From Modestobacter sp. (GTDB lineage: Bacteria; Actinomycetota; Actinomycetes; Mycobacteriales; Geodermatophilaceae), in the NCBI GenBank assembly GCA_025963425.1, contig JAOPUQ010000478.1, forward strand, positions 1 to 7,656: a DNA stretch of 7,656 nt, given 5' to 3'. A program made the position numbers and the translations under genes. The notes beneath the pieces were generated by a model. That model had not been told where the DNA came from. It made no database searches and saw nothing but the letters and a program-made list of their open reading frames with translations. Below, one piece after another: positions 1 to 6,080 of this stretch (within the stretch, counting starts at the first letter, position 1; each line of letters starts with the position of its first letter).

Positions 1-70
1 CGGCGGGGCCTCCCCCACTTGCATCGGTGACCAACGGTCGGCCCCTTTCGGACCAACGATTAGCTCCTGC

Positions 71-146
71 TGGTGCCCCCGGCAGGATTCGAACCTGCGA
101 CACACGGTTTAGGAAACCGATGCTCTATCCCCTGAGCTACGGGGGC
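71..146 (-). tRNA. tRNA-Arg, anticodon CCT, with encoded CCA end
   Basis: Read on the minus strand, this folds as a complete cloverleaf. The 7-bp acceptor stem (GCCCCCG with CGGGGGC), 4-bp D stem (GCTC with GAGC) and 5-bp T stem (GCAGG with CCTGC, around loop TTCGAAT) are all perfect. The anticodon loop is TTCCTAA, giving anticodon CCT, which reads the rare arginine codon AGG. The anticodon stem has one T27-T43 mismatch at its outer end. The variable loop is short (5 nt). The body is 73 nt (74-146), and the terminal CCA is encoded in the DNA at 71-73. No integrase gene or second copy of the tRNA 3' end is visible in this window, so nothing shows it is used as an attachment site. Confidence 0.97.
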
Positions 147-149
147 TCG

Positions 150-190
150 TCGGCCACACGGGCCGACCGGGGAGTGCGGCCACGAGGCTA
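150..190 (-). promoter_or_regulatory. possible tRNA-Arg promoter and leader hairpin
   Basis: On the minus strand upstream of the tRNA, TAGCCT (185-190) matches the actinobacterial TANNNT -10 pattern. It would start transcription about 30 nt before the mature tRNA 5' end. No convincing -35 is seen at 16-19 nt spacing. Between the box and the tRNA lies a perfect 6-bp hairpin (TCGGCC at 150-155, loop 156-160, GGCCGA at 161-166), which would form in the tRNA precursor leader. The assignment is from pattern only. Confidence 0.3.
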
Positions 191-286
191 GCGGTCGGCA
201 CCCGCCCGCCGCGGAACCAGGCCGCCGGGGAACGGATCAACGGCGCGGCGCGTGAGAAGAAGCGGGCGGTGCAGTGCCGCAACGGT

Positions 287-292
287 TACCGT
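287..292 (+). promoter_or_regulatory. possible -10 box for the GNAT gene
   Basis: TACCGT at 287-292 matches TANNNT and is one of few such hexamers in this GC-rich upstream region. It would give a 5' leader of roughly 50 nt before the ATG at 352. No good -35 element is visible, so this is a weak pattern call. The rest of the 147-351 interval shows no other gene. Confidence 0.25.
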
Positions 293-351
293 GTCTCGGC
301 ACACACGAGCCCCGGCAACGGCGCCGGGACGTGGGAGGTGGACAACGCACG

Positions 352-672
352 ATGGACATCACGGTGGTCGACGTCCCGGAACGCGGGCGGTTCGAGGTGC
401 GGGCGGACGACCGGGTCGTCGGCCTCGCCAGCTACCACGTGGACGGCGTCGTCATGACGTTGCCGCACACCGAGGTCGACCCCGCCATGGGCGGTCAGGG
501 CCTGGGGACGACGCTCGTCCGCGGCGTGCTCGCGGCCGCCCGGGAGCGCCAGCTGCACGTGCTGCCCTACTGCTCGTTCATCCGGCACTACCTGCACGAC
601 CATCCCGAGGAGATCGACCTCGTCAGCGAGGAGGACCGCCCCACGTTCGGTCTGGCCACCGCCGACCACTGA
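352..672 (+). CDS. minimal GNAT-fold N-acetyltransferase (COG2388/PF14542-like)
   Basis: This 106-residue protein resembles the small stand-alone GNAT domains of the COG2388 type, about 90-110 residues, which have acetyl-CoA binding features but poorly known substrates. The acetyl-CoA loop is visible as GGQGLG at residues 47-52, after the strand with EVDP (41-44). The family pattern LPYCSF follows at residues 71-76; Cys74 lies where relatives carry a conserved cysteine, and then come HYL and HP. The frame is open further upstream (ATG at 274), but I chose the ATG at 352 because homologues begin at this beta strand and a purine-rich GGGAGGTG lies about 11 nt before it. A photolyase gene follows 55 nt downstream on the same strand. 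It is probably cytoplasmic. The fold is well supported; the substrate is unknown. Confidence 0.85.
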   Translation: MDITVVDVPERGRFEVRADDRVVGLASYHVDGVVMTLPHTEVDPAMGGQGLGTTLVRGVLAAARERQLHVLPYCSFIRHYLHDHPEEIDLVSEEDRPTFGLATADH

Positions 673-715
673 CCTGTCCCCCGCTGATCATCCGGCGGGT
701 CGGCCGGGCGCTTCC

Positions 716-728
716 TAGGCTCGCCCGA
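716..728 (+). promoter_or_regulatory. -10 box for a leaderless photolyase transcript
   Basis: TAGGCT occupies 716-721, exactly positions -12 to -7 if the A of the photolyase ATG (728) is the transcription start. No Shine-Dalgarno sequence precedes this ATG. A TANNNT box at this distance with no ribosome binding site is the typical arrangement of leaderless genes in actinobacteria. A -35 element is not evident. A weak GC hairpin (CCCGC with GCGGG, about 679-699) lies between the previous stop codon and this box. Transcription was not measured, so this is inference from spacing. Confidence 0.45.
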
Positions 729-2098
729 TGCCGACCGCCGTGCTCTGGTTCCGCCGTGACCTCCGCCTGGGCGACCACCCCGCGCTGCTGGCCGCCTGTG
801 ACGCCGCCGGCGCGGACGGCGACGTCCTGCCGGTCTTCGCCCTCGACGACCGGCTGTGGGGCGCCTCCGGCGCACCGCGCCGGCAGTTCCTGCTCGACTG
901 CCTGGCCGAGCTGAAGGCCGCGACCCAGGGCGCGCTCGTCCTCCGGCACGGCGACCCGGCCCAGGTGCTCCCCCAGCTGGCCGCCGAGGTGGGCGCCACC
1001 AGCGTGCACGTCACCGCCGACACCGGCCCCTACGGGCGGCGCCGCGATGAGAACGCCGAGCGGGCCCTGGGCGCCGTCCCACTGGTCCGTACCGGCTCGC
1101 CGTACCTGGTCGCCCCCGGCCGGGTCACCAAGCGCGACGGCACCCCCTTCCAGGTCTTCTCCCCCTTCGCCCGCGCCTGGCGGGAGCACGGCTGGCGGGC
1201 GCCGGCCCCGGCCCCCCGGTCGCTGGCCTGGCACCGGGGCGCCGCCTCCGACGAGCCGCCGACGGCCCCGGACCTGGGCGACGTCCAGCTGCCGCCGGCC
1301 GGCGAGGCGGCCGCGCACGCCGCCTGGGAGCAGTTCCGCGACGAACGGCTGCTGGGCTACGCCGAGGGACGCAACACCCCGGGCACGAACGGGACCAGCC
1401 GGATGTCGGCCTACCTCAAGTACGGCTGCATCCACCCGCGCACCCTGCTGGCCGATCTGGCGGCACAGGAGAACGGCGGTGAGGCCGCGCGCCGCTACAC
1501 CGACGAGCTGGCCTGGCGGGACTTCTACGCCGACGTCCTCTGGCACCGCCCCGACTCCGCCCGCGAGTACCTCAACCCCCAGCTGCAGGACATGGGCTAC
1601 GACTCGGGCCCCGACGCCGAGGCACTGGTGCGGGCCTGGGAGACCGGCCGGACCGGGTTCCCGATCGTCGACGCCGGGATGCGCCAGCTGCTCGGCGAGG
1701 CCTACGTGCACAACCGGGTGCGGATGATCGTCGCCTCGTTCCTGGTGAAGGACCTGCACCAGGAGTGGACCCGCGGCGCCCGCTACTTCATGCAGCACCT
1801 GGTCGACGGTGACCTGGCCAGCAACAACCACGGCTGGCAGTGGGTCGCCGGCACCGGCACCGACGCCTCGCCCTACTACCGGGTGTTCAATCCGAGCACG
1901 CAGGGCAAGAAGTTCGACCCGGACGGCGCCTACGTCAAGCGCTGGGTGCCGGAGCTACGCGACCTGGACCCCAAGCACGTGCACGAGCCGTGGACGGCGC
2001 CCGGCGGGATCCCGGCCGGCTACCCCGAGCCGATCGTCGACCACGCGCACGAGCGGCTGGTCAGCCTGGACCGCTACCACGCCGTCCGCGCCCGCTGA
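728..2098 (+). CDS. phr: deoxyribodipyrimidine photolyase (class I CPD photolyase)
   Basis: This 456-residue flavoprotein would use blue or near-UV light to split cyclobutane pyrimidine dimers in DNA. Residues 1-130 form the Rossmann-like antenna domain, starting with the family signature LWFRRDLRLGDHPAL. The C-terminal half is the FAD and DNA-binding helical domain. It shows GTSRMSAYLKYG in the FAD cradle, ELAWRDFY, TGFPIVDAGMRQL and the diagnostic NNHGWQW followed by GTGTDASPYYRVFNP. Asn366, Trp370 and Trp372 line up with E. coli Asn378 (at flavin N5), Trp382 (electron-transfer chain) and Trp384 (dimer contact). Length is normal for the family (450-480). These features favour a CPD photolyase over a cryptochrome, though a cryptochrome-like role cannot be excluded. 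The antenna could be 8-HDF or MTHF; I cannot tell which. The ATG has no ribosome binding site but a well-placed -10 box. Confidence 0.97.
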   Translation: MPTAVLWFRRDLRLGDHPALLAACDAAGADGDVLPVFALDDRLWGASGAPRRQFLLDCLAELKAATQGALVLRHGDPAQVLPQLAAEVGATSVHVTADTGPYGRRRDENAERALGAVPLVRTGSPYLVAPGRVTKRDGTPFQVFSPFARAWREHGWRAPAPAPRSLAWHRGAASDEPPTAPDLGDVQLPPAGEAAAHAAWEQFRDERLLGYAEGRNTPGTNGTSRMSAYLKYGCIHPRTLLADLAAQENGGEAARRYTDELAWRDFYADVLWHRPDSAREYLNPQLQDMGYDSGPDAEALVRAWETGRTGFPIVDAGMRQLLGEAYVHNRVRMIVASFLVKDLHQEWTRGARYFMQHLVDGDLASNNHGWQWVAGTGTDASPYYRVFNPSTQGKKFDPDGAYVKRWVPELRDLDPKHVHEPWTAPGGIPAGYPEPIVDHAHERLVSLDRYHAVRAR

Positions 2099-2100
2099 CG

Positions 2101-2137
2101 CCCCTCTGTGCTTTCGGTACCGAAAACACACACAGGG
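2101..2137. terminator. bidirectional terminator between convergent genes
   Basis: The 39-bp gap between the photolyase stop and the convergent SCO6745-family stop is nearly filled by an inverted repeat. Its core is a perfect 14-base palindrome (TTTCGGTACCGAAA), flanked by TGTG with CACA and, after a small internal loop, CCC with GGG. The T and A runs lie inside the stem, so the structure is symmetrical and could stop transcription from both sides. No U-tract follows it, as is common in high-GC actinobacteria. Confidence 0.7.
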
Positions 2138-2968
2138 TCAGCCGCGGGAGCGGATCCAGTCCGGCAGCACGCCGGAGTCCAGCACCCGCTCGCGCAGCGG
2201 TGTCACCAGCTCGACCAGCCGGCGGGTGCGCTCCTCCCCCAGGTGCGCCCACCCGGGCATGGCCAGGACGTCGGTGGCCGACTCGACCTCCTGGCGCAGC
2301 GCCGCTCCGGCAGCGGTGAGCCCGTCGTCGTCCACCAGCCCGCGGGCCCGGCAGCGCTCGACCCCCGCCGTCCACTCCTCGTCGGTCCAGCCGCGGGTGG
2401 TGCGGACGAACTCCAGGCTGTCCGAGGCCAGACCCCCGGTCACCAGCGCCTCGACCGGGTCCAGGCCCGCGGCCATCAGCGCGGCGACGTGTCCGTCGCC
2501 GCGGTGCTCGCGCACCAGCAGCCCGGCGTGCCAGAGCTGCATCAGCGGATCGGTGGGCCACACGACGCCGCTCCACGCCGCGAACAGCGGCCGACCGGCG
2601 GCGGGCAGCCCGGCGCACGCCTCCTGGGCCAGCAACACCGCCTCGGCGACGTGGGGCTCCCCCAGCACCTCGTGCAGGCAGGCGGCCACCCCCTGGGCGC
2701 GGGCGGCCGCCCAGGCCTCCGGCGGGGCGGCGGCCCAGACGGCGGGCAGAGCCCGCTCGACCAGCGCCGGGGAGAACACGTAGAACGTCGCGACGACGAC
2801 CGCCGGGTCCACCCGCCCGAAGGGCGCGGCGCGGGCGGCGAAGTAGCCGGCCCGGGTCGCCGGCACGCCGAAGTGGTCGTAGGCCTGCTGCACCTGCGGG
2901 GCGAAGAAGCCGACCACGTGCAGCGTCTCCAGCGAGCCCCAGGCCCGGCGGGCCAGCTGCGGTGTCAT
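2138..2968 (-). CDS. SCO6745-family conserved actinobacterial protein, function unknown
   Basis: I recognise this as the SCO6745-like family (sometimes labelled SalK), found widely in actinobacteria with no established reaction. It is predicted to be about 276 residues, cytoplasmic and largely alpha-helical. Family marks include an N-terminal ARRAWGSLETLHVVGFF segment, GYFAARAAPFG, a central GRPLFAAW, the tract LLVREHRGDGHVAAL, and a C-terminal RGWTDEEW followed by a winged-helix-like region (RGLVDDDGLTAAG). The frame is open to ATGs at 3025 and 2986, but I prefer the ATG at 2968 because homologues start just before the ARR..W helix and a G-rich stretch precedes it. It is convergent with the photolyase and head-to-head with nei. 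No transmembrane segment or signal peptide is seen. Whether it is an enzyme or a regulator cannot be decided from sequence. Confidence 0.85.
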   Translation of the reverse strand: MTPQLARRAWGSLETLHVVGFFAPQVQQAYDHFGVPATRAGYFAARAAPFGRVDPAVVVATFYVFSPALVERALPAVWAAAPPEAWAAARAQGVAACLHEVLGEPHVAEAVLLAQEACAGLPAAGRPLFAAWSGVVWPTDPLMQLWHAGLLVREHRGDGHVAALMAAGLDPVEALVTGGLASDSLEFVRTTRGWTDEEWTAGVERCRARGLVDDDGLTAAGAALRQEVESATDVLAMPGWAHLGEERTRRLVELVTPLRERVLDSGVLPDWIRSRG

Positions 2969-3042
2969 CCCGGTCACGACCCCCATCGTGGCGGACTGCG
3001 GCGGCGCGGGCGAAGCTGGGCGCATGACCGAGCGAGCCGCCC

Positions 3043-3852
3043 GTGCCTGAGGGCCACACCCTGTTCCGCCTGGCGCGCGAGCAGCAGGCCGCCTTCGCCG
3101 GCCGCGAGGTGCACGTGACCAGCCCGCAGGGCCGCTTCGCCGGCCAGGCCGAGCTCATCGACGGCCGGGTGCTCGACGAGGTCACCTCCTACGGCAAGCA
3201 CCTGTTCGCCAGCTTCGGTCCCGACGTCGTCCACGTGCACCTGGGCCTGTACGGGAAGTTCACCGCCGGCACCGGCCTGCCACCGGCGCCCCGCGGCGCG
3301 CTGCGGATGCGCTGGGAGGGCCCCGGCGAGGACGGCGAAGGGGTCTGGACCGACCTGCGCGGCGCCACCGCCTGCGAGCTGATCACCGACGGCGAGGCAC
3401 GGCTGATCCTGGACCGGCTGGGCCCCGACCCGCTGCGCAAGCGGTCGGACCCCGGCAAGGCGTTCGCCCGCATCTCCCGCAGCCGGACGGCGATCGGCGC
3501 ACTGCTGATGGACCAGGCCGTGCTCGCCGGGGTGGGCAACGTCTACCGCGCCGAGCTGCTGTTCCGGCACCGGATGTCGCCGTTCCGGCTCGGCCGGGAC
3601 GTCGACGCCGACACCTGGGCGCCGATGTGGGCCGACCTGGTCACCCTCATGCGGGCCGGGGTCCGCGCCGGGCGAATCGTGACCACCCGCCCCGAGGATC
3701 GGGACCGGCGACGCGGCGCGGCCGGGCGGACCGACGCGCACTACGTCTACCGGCGCACCGGGCAGCCCTGCCGGGTCTGCGGCACCGAGGTCCGCACCGA
3801 GGTGATGGTGGGCCGCAACCTGTTCTGGTGCCCCACCTGCCAGGCGGTCTGA
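3043..3852 (+). CDS. nei: Fpg/Nei-family DNA glycosylase/AP lyase (endonuclease VIII, Nei1-like)
   Basis: This 269-residue base-excision repair enzyme would remove oxidised bases and nick the strand by beta/delta elimination. The chain begins (M)PEGHT: after Met removal the N-terminal proline is the catalytic nucleophile and the next Glu is the proton donor. This fixes the GTG at 3043 as the start although it lacks a clear ribosome binding site. Lys52 in SYGKHLF is the conserved lysine of the beta-sandwich domain, and VHVHLGLYGKF follows. The helix-two-turn-helix is at LMDQAVLAGVGNVYRAELL. The C-terminal zinc finger has Cys243, Cys246, Cys263 and Cys266, with the DNA-contact loop GRNLFW between the pairs. 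PEGHT rather than PELPE, together with overall similarity to mycobacterial Nei1, argues for Nei over MutM/Fpg. The stop codon touches a long palindrome. Confidence 0.95.
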   Translation: MPEGHTLFRLAREQQAAFAGREVHVTSPQGRFAGQAELIDGRVLDEVTSYGKHLFASFGPDVVHVHLGLYGKFTAGTGLPPAPRGALRMRWEGPGEDGEGVWTDLRGATACELITDGEARLILDRLGPDPLRKRSDPGKAFARISRSRTAIGALLMDQAVLAGVGNVYRAELLFRHRMSPFRLGRDVDADTWAPMWADLVTLMRAGVRAGRIVTTRPEDRDRRRGAAGRTDAHYVYRRTGQPCRVCGTEVRTEVMVGRNLFWCPTCQAV

Positions 3853-3920
3853 CCCAGGCATAGGAAGCTTTACACCCGGTTCTGCTGCCGAATCCGGGTG
3901 TAAAGCTTCCTATGCCTGGG
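3853..3920. terminator. long perfect palindrome, likely bidirectional terminator
   Basis: Two perfectly complementary 27-base arms (3853-3879 and 3894-3920) flank a 14-base loop. Within the loop TTC and GAA can add three more pairs. Each arm contains GGAAGCTTTACACC (or its complement), much richer in A/T than the surroundings. The left arm begins at the base directly after the nei TGA, and the right arm ends 24 bp before the stop of the convergent ABM gene. The position between two convergent genes supports a terminator for both strands. The arms are longer than most intrinsic terminators and carry no mismatch, and there is no U-tract. A repeated palindromic element is an alternative reading. 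Confidence 0.75.
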
Positions 3921-3944
3921 GGCGGGTGCCTGGGGCGGGGACCG

Positions 3945-4253
3945 TCAGACGGTGCCCTTGCCCGGGTCGCCGGCGGGCACCGGGGCGACCACGCGCACGC
4001 CCGGCGGCTCGACCAGGTCGTCGGAGATCGCGGCGATCAGTGCGGTGAACGTCGAGCCCTGGCCATGCGCTGCCATCGTCTCGCGGCTGGACCAGCGCTC
4101 GACGAAGACGAAACCGCGCTTGTCCTCGTGCAGGGCGTAGAGCTCGCAGCCGTCCTCCTCGTGCACCTTCGGGATCGCGGCGGTGAGCACCTCGCGGACC
4201 ACATCGGCCCGGCCGGGCTTGGGCGTGATGGTGGCGACGATCGTGAGGGACAC
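3945..4253 (-). CDS. antibiotic biosynthesis monooxygenase (ABM) domain protein, putative quinol monooxygenase
   Basis: This small 102-residue protein consists of a single ABM (dimeric alpha+beta barrel) domain. Visible marks are the opening strand SLTIVATITPKPGRADVVREVL, the central DGCELYALHED, and the family pattern FVERWSSRETMAAHGQ with the following helix. Relatives such as E. coli YgiN oxidise quinols without a metal or flavin; others degrade haem or act in polyketide tailoring, so the substrate is open. I chose the GTG at 4253 because it directly precedes the first conserved strand and has GGAG five bases upstream. The frame is open further, but that extension is low-complexity Pro/Gly/Ser. 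It is divergent from the ferredoxin reductase, with about 70 bp between their starts, and convergent with nei. Confidence 0.85.
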   Translation of the reverse strand: MSLTIVATITPKPGRADVVREVLTAAIPKVHEEDGCELYALHEDKRGFVFVERWSSRETMAAHGQGSTFTALIAAISDDLVEPPGVRVVAPVPAGDPGKGTV

Positions 4254-4323
4254 CGGTGCTCCAGGTTCGTGATCGGAGGTGCCGGGCGCGGGGAGGGTGC
4301 ACGAGGGCCCGGCGGGGGCCAGG

Positions 4324-5721
4324 ATGCCAGGTGTGCCGGACAGTGAGCTGGGCCCCATCGCACGTCCGCTCCGGGTGGCCGTGGTGGGTGCCGGCCCCGC
4401 CGGCATCTACGCCGCCGACGCGCTCGCCGGCCAGGACGACGTGGCGGTGGCCGTCGACCTGATCGACCGGCTGCCCACGCCGTTCGGTCTGGTGCGGCAC
4501 GGCATCGCCCCGGACCACGCCAAGATGCGCGCGCTGCGCGAGACGCTGCACCACACGCTGGACCACGAACGGGTGCGCTTCGTGGGCAACGTCGAGATCG
4601 GCACCGACCTGTCGCTGGCCGAGCTGCGCCGCCACGTGGACGCCGTCGTCTACACCTACGGCGCCTCCGGCGACCGCCGGCTGGGCATCGAGGGCGAGGA
4701 GCTGCCCGGCAGCCTCGCGGCCACCGACGTCGTCGCCTGGTACTGCGGGCACCCCGACGCCGACCGCGCGCTGGTCGAGCAGGCCGTGGCCCGCGCCCGC
4801 GACGTCGTCGTCATCGGGGTGGGCAACGTGGCCCTCGACGTCGCCCGGGTGCTGTCCCGCGCCCCCGGCGAGCTGGTCTCCACCGACATGCCCCAGCACG
4901 TGCTCGACGCCCTGGCGGCCGCCCCGGTGGAGCGGGTCACCGTGCTGGGCCGCCGCGGGCCCGCGCAGGCCACCTTCACCACCCACGAGCTGCGCGAGCT
5001 CGACACGCTCACCGACGCCACCGTGCTCGTCGACCCGGCCGACCTGGAGCTGGACCCGGCCGCGGAGGAGGCGATGGACCGGCTCGTCGCCCGCAACCTC
5101 GCGGTGCTGCGCGGGTGGACCGAGCACGCCGGCAGCCCTGGCCGGGTCAGCCTCCGGCTGCGCTTCCACGCCCGGCCAGTGCGGCTGCTGGGCACCGACC
5201 GGGTCACCGGCGTGCAGGTCGAGCGGACGACGGTGGACGCTGCCGGCCGGGCCACCGGGACCGGGGAGTTCGACGTGCTGCCGGCCGACCTGGTGGTCCG
5301 CTCGGTCGGCTACCGCGGGCACCCGCTGCCCGGGCTGCCGGTCGACGAGCGCTCGGGCACCGTGCCGCACGAGGCCGGCCGGGTGCTGCGGGAGGGCCGG
5401 CCGAGCCCCGGGGAGTACGCGGCCGGCTGGATCAAGCGTGGGCCGACCGGGGTCGTCGGCACCAACAAGCACGACGCCCGGGAGACCGTCAAGGCCCTCC
5501 TGGCCGACGCCGCGTCCGGGCAGCTGCGGCCGGGCGGCGACGCCGACGACCTGGTCGAGACCCTGCTCGCCCGGGGCGCGGAGCCGGTGCTGCTGGCCAA
5601 CTGGCGGGCGATCGACGCGGCCGAGGCGGCGCTGGGCGCGACCCAGGGCCGGGCCCGGACGACGCTGCACGAGCGCGCGGCACTGCTGGCCGCGGCCCGG
5701 GCGGCGGCCGCGGCGGGCTGA
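4324..5721 (+). CDS. fprA: FprA-like ferredoxin/adrenodoxin-type NADP+ reductase
   Basis: This flavoprotein of about 465 residues belongs to the adrenodoxin-reductase-like group. It would pass electrons between NADP(H) and a ferredoxin that serves cytochrome P450s or other redox enzymes in the cytoplasm. The FAD dinucleotide motif GAGPAG is at residues 22-27, and PFGLVRHGIAPDH follows. The NADP motif GVGNVA is at residues 165-170. The C-terminal FAD/NADP closure motif GWIKRGPTGVVGTNK (Trp369) is intact. Length is close to that of mycobacterial FprA (about 456). The start is uncertain: ATG 4324 and GTG 4333 are both plausible, and the frame stays open to a GTG at 4279. I favour 4324 because it leaves a short lead to the first beta strand. 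No ferredoxin or P450 gene is present in the window. A small membrane gene and an aminotransferase follow on the same strand. Confidence 0.92.
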   Translation: MPGVPDSELGPIARPLRVAVVGAGPAGIYAADALAGQDDVAVAVDLIDRLPTPFGLVRHGIAPDHAKMRALRETLHHTLDHERVRFVGNVEIGTDLSLAELRRHVDAVVYTYGASGDRRLGIEGEELPGSLAATDVVAWYCGHPDADRALVEQAVARARDVVVIGVGNVALDVARVLSRAPGELVSTDMPQHVLDALAAAPVERVTVLGRRGPAQATFTTHELRELDTLTDATVLVDPADLELDPAAEEAMDRLVARNLAVLRGWTEHAGSPGRVSLRLRFHARPVRLLGTDRVTGVQVERTTVDAAGRATGTGEFDVLPADLVVRSVGYRGHPLPGLPVDERSGTVPHEAGRVLREGRPSPGEYAAGWIKRGPTGVVGTNKHDARETVKALLADAASGQLRPGGDADDLVETLLARGAEPVLLANWRAIDAAEAALGATQGRARTTLHERAALLAAARAAAAAG

Positions 5722-5724
5722 CCG

Positions 5725-6080
5725 GTTGCCCCGCTGTTCGTCGCGTCCGCCGCGCTCCACGGCCTGGTCTGCCTGATCCTGTCCACGGCGCTGCCGCAGT
5801 TCGTGCCGCTGCACGCCGGCGCGGCGGCCCTGCTGTTCCTGACCGTCGAGCTCGCCCGGTCTACGGCCCGCTCGGCGGCGCCGAGGCCGCCTCGAGGACC
5901 GGCTCCTCCCCCTCCTCCGCCTTCGACATCGCCGCCGGAGGCGCCCGGCTGTCCGCGGGCGCGGTGGCCCTGTTCGGCGCCTACCTGGCGTACGTGCTGG
6001 GCTGGGGCTGGTGGCTGGCGACCCGCCGGTACCGTCCGCCGGTGCCGTGGGACGCCGTACGGCAGACTCACGTGTCGTGA
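5725..6080 (+). pseudogene. small three-helix membrane protein, frameshifted and lacking a start codon
   Basis: Beginning three bases after the fprA stop, one frame reads as a hydrophobic protein: PLFVASAALHGLVCLIL, then HAGAAALLFLTVELA. Near 5855-5860 that frame turns into Pro/Arg-rich shadow sequence. The frame one base back then becomes plausible, reading PVYGPLGGAEAA and, after a polar linker, SAGAVALFGAYLAYVL, GWGWWL and a basic tail RRYRPPVPWDAV. Adding one base, for example C in the CCC run at 5855-5857, would give about 118 residues with three membrane segments. The first frame also has no ATG, GTG or TTG before 5803; the codon at the expected start (5725) is GTT. The stop TGA overlaps the next gene's GTG as GTGA, which supports the downstream frame. 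I do not recognise the family. A sequencing error could explain the shift. Confidence 0.55.

Noticed and set aside
274..351. N-terminal extension of the GNAT protein from an ATG at 274
   Set aside because: The family starts at the beta strand beginning at 352; the extension has no family resemblance and covers the likely promoter region.
71..351. Genomic island or prophage attachment at the tRNA-Arg gene
   Set aside because: No integrase, no repeated tRNA 3' end and no change in composition are seen on the side that is visible.
623..1831. 402-codon open frame on the minus strand opposite the photolyase gene
   Set aside because: Its Gly/Val/Arg/Gln-rich composition and lack of any recognisable domain are typical of an antisense shadow in high-GC DNA. 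The plus strand encodes a clear photolyase.
2061..3185. 374-codon minus-strand frame overlapping the SCO6745-family gene
   Set aside because: It runs one frame off the recognised protein and is Arg/Gly/Ala-rich shadow sequence.
4254..4406. N-terminal extension of the ABM protein
   Set aside because: It is Pro/Gly/Ser/Thr low-complexity sequence overlapping the fprA start, and the GTG at 4253 has a good GGAG ribosome binding site.
3910..5814. 634-codon open frame on the minus strand opposite fprA
   Set aside because: Low-complexity Arg/Gly/Gln/His content without motifs. fprA on the plus strand has full FAD and NADP motifs.
6011..6076. N-terminal extension of the aminotransferase from an ATG at 6011
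   Set aside because: This stretch codes for the membrane-protein tail in another frame, and the GTGA overlap marks 6077 as the start.
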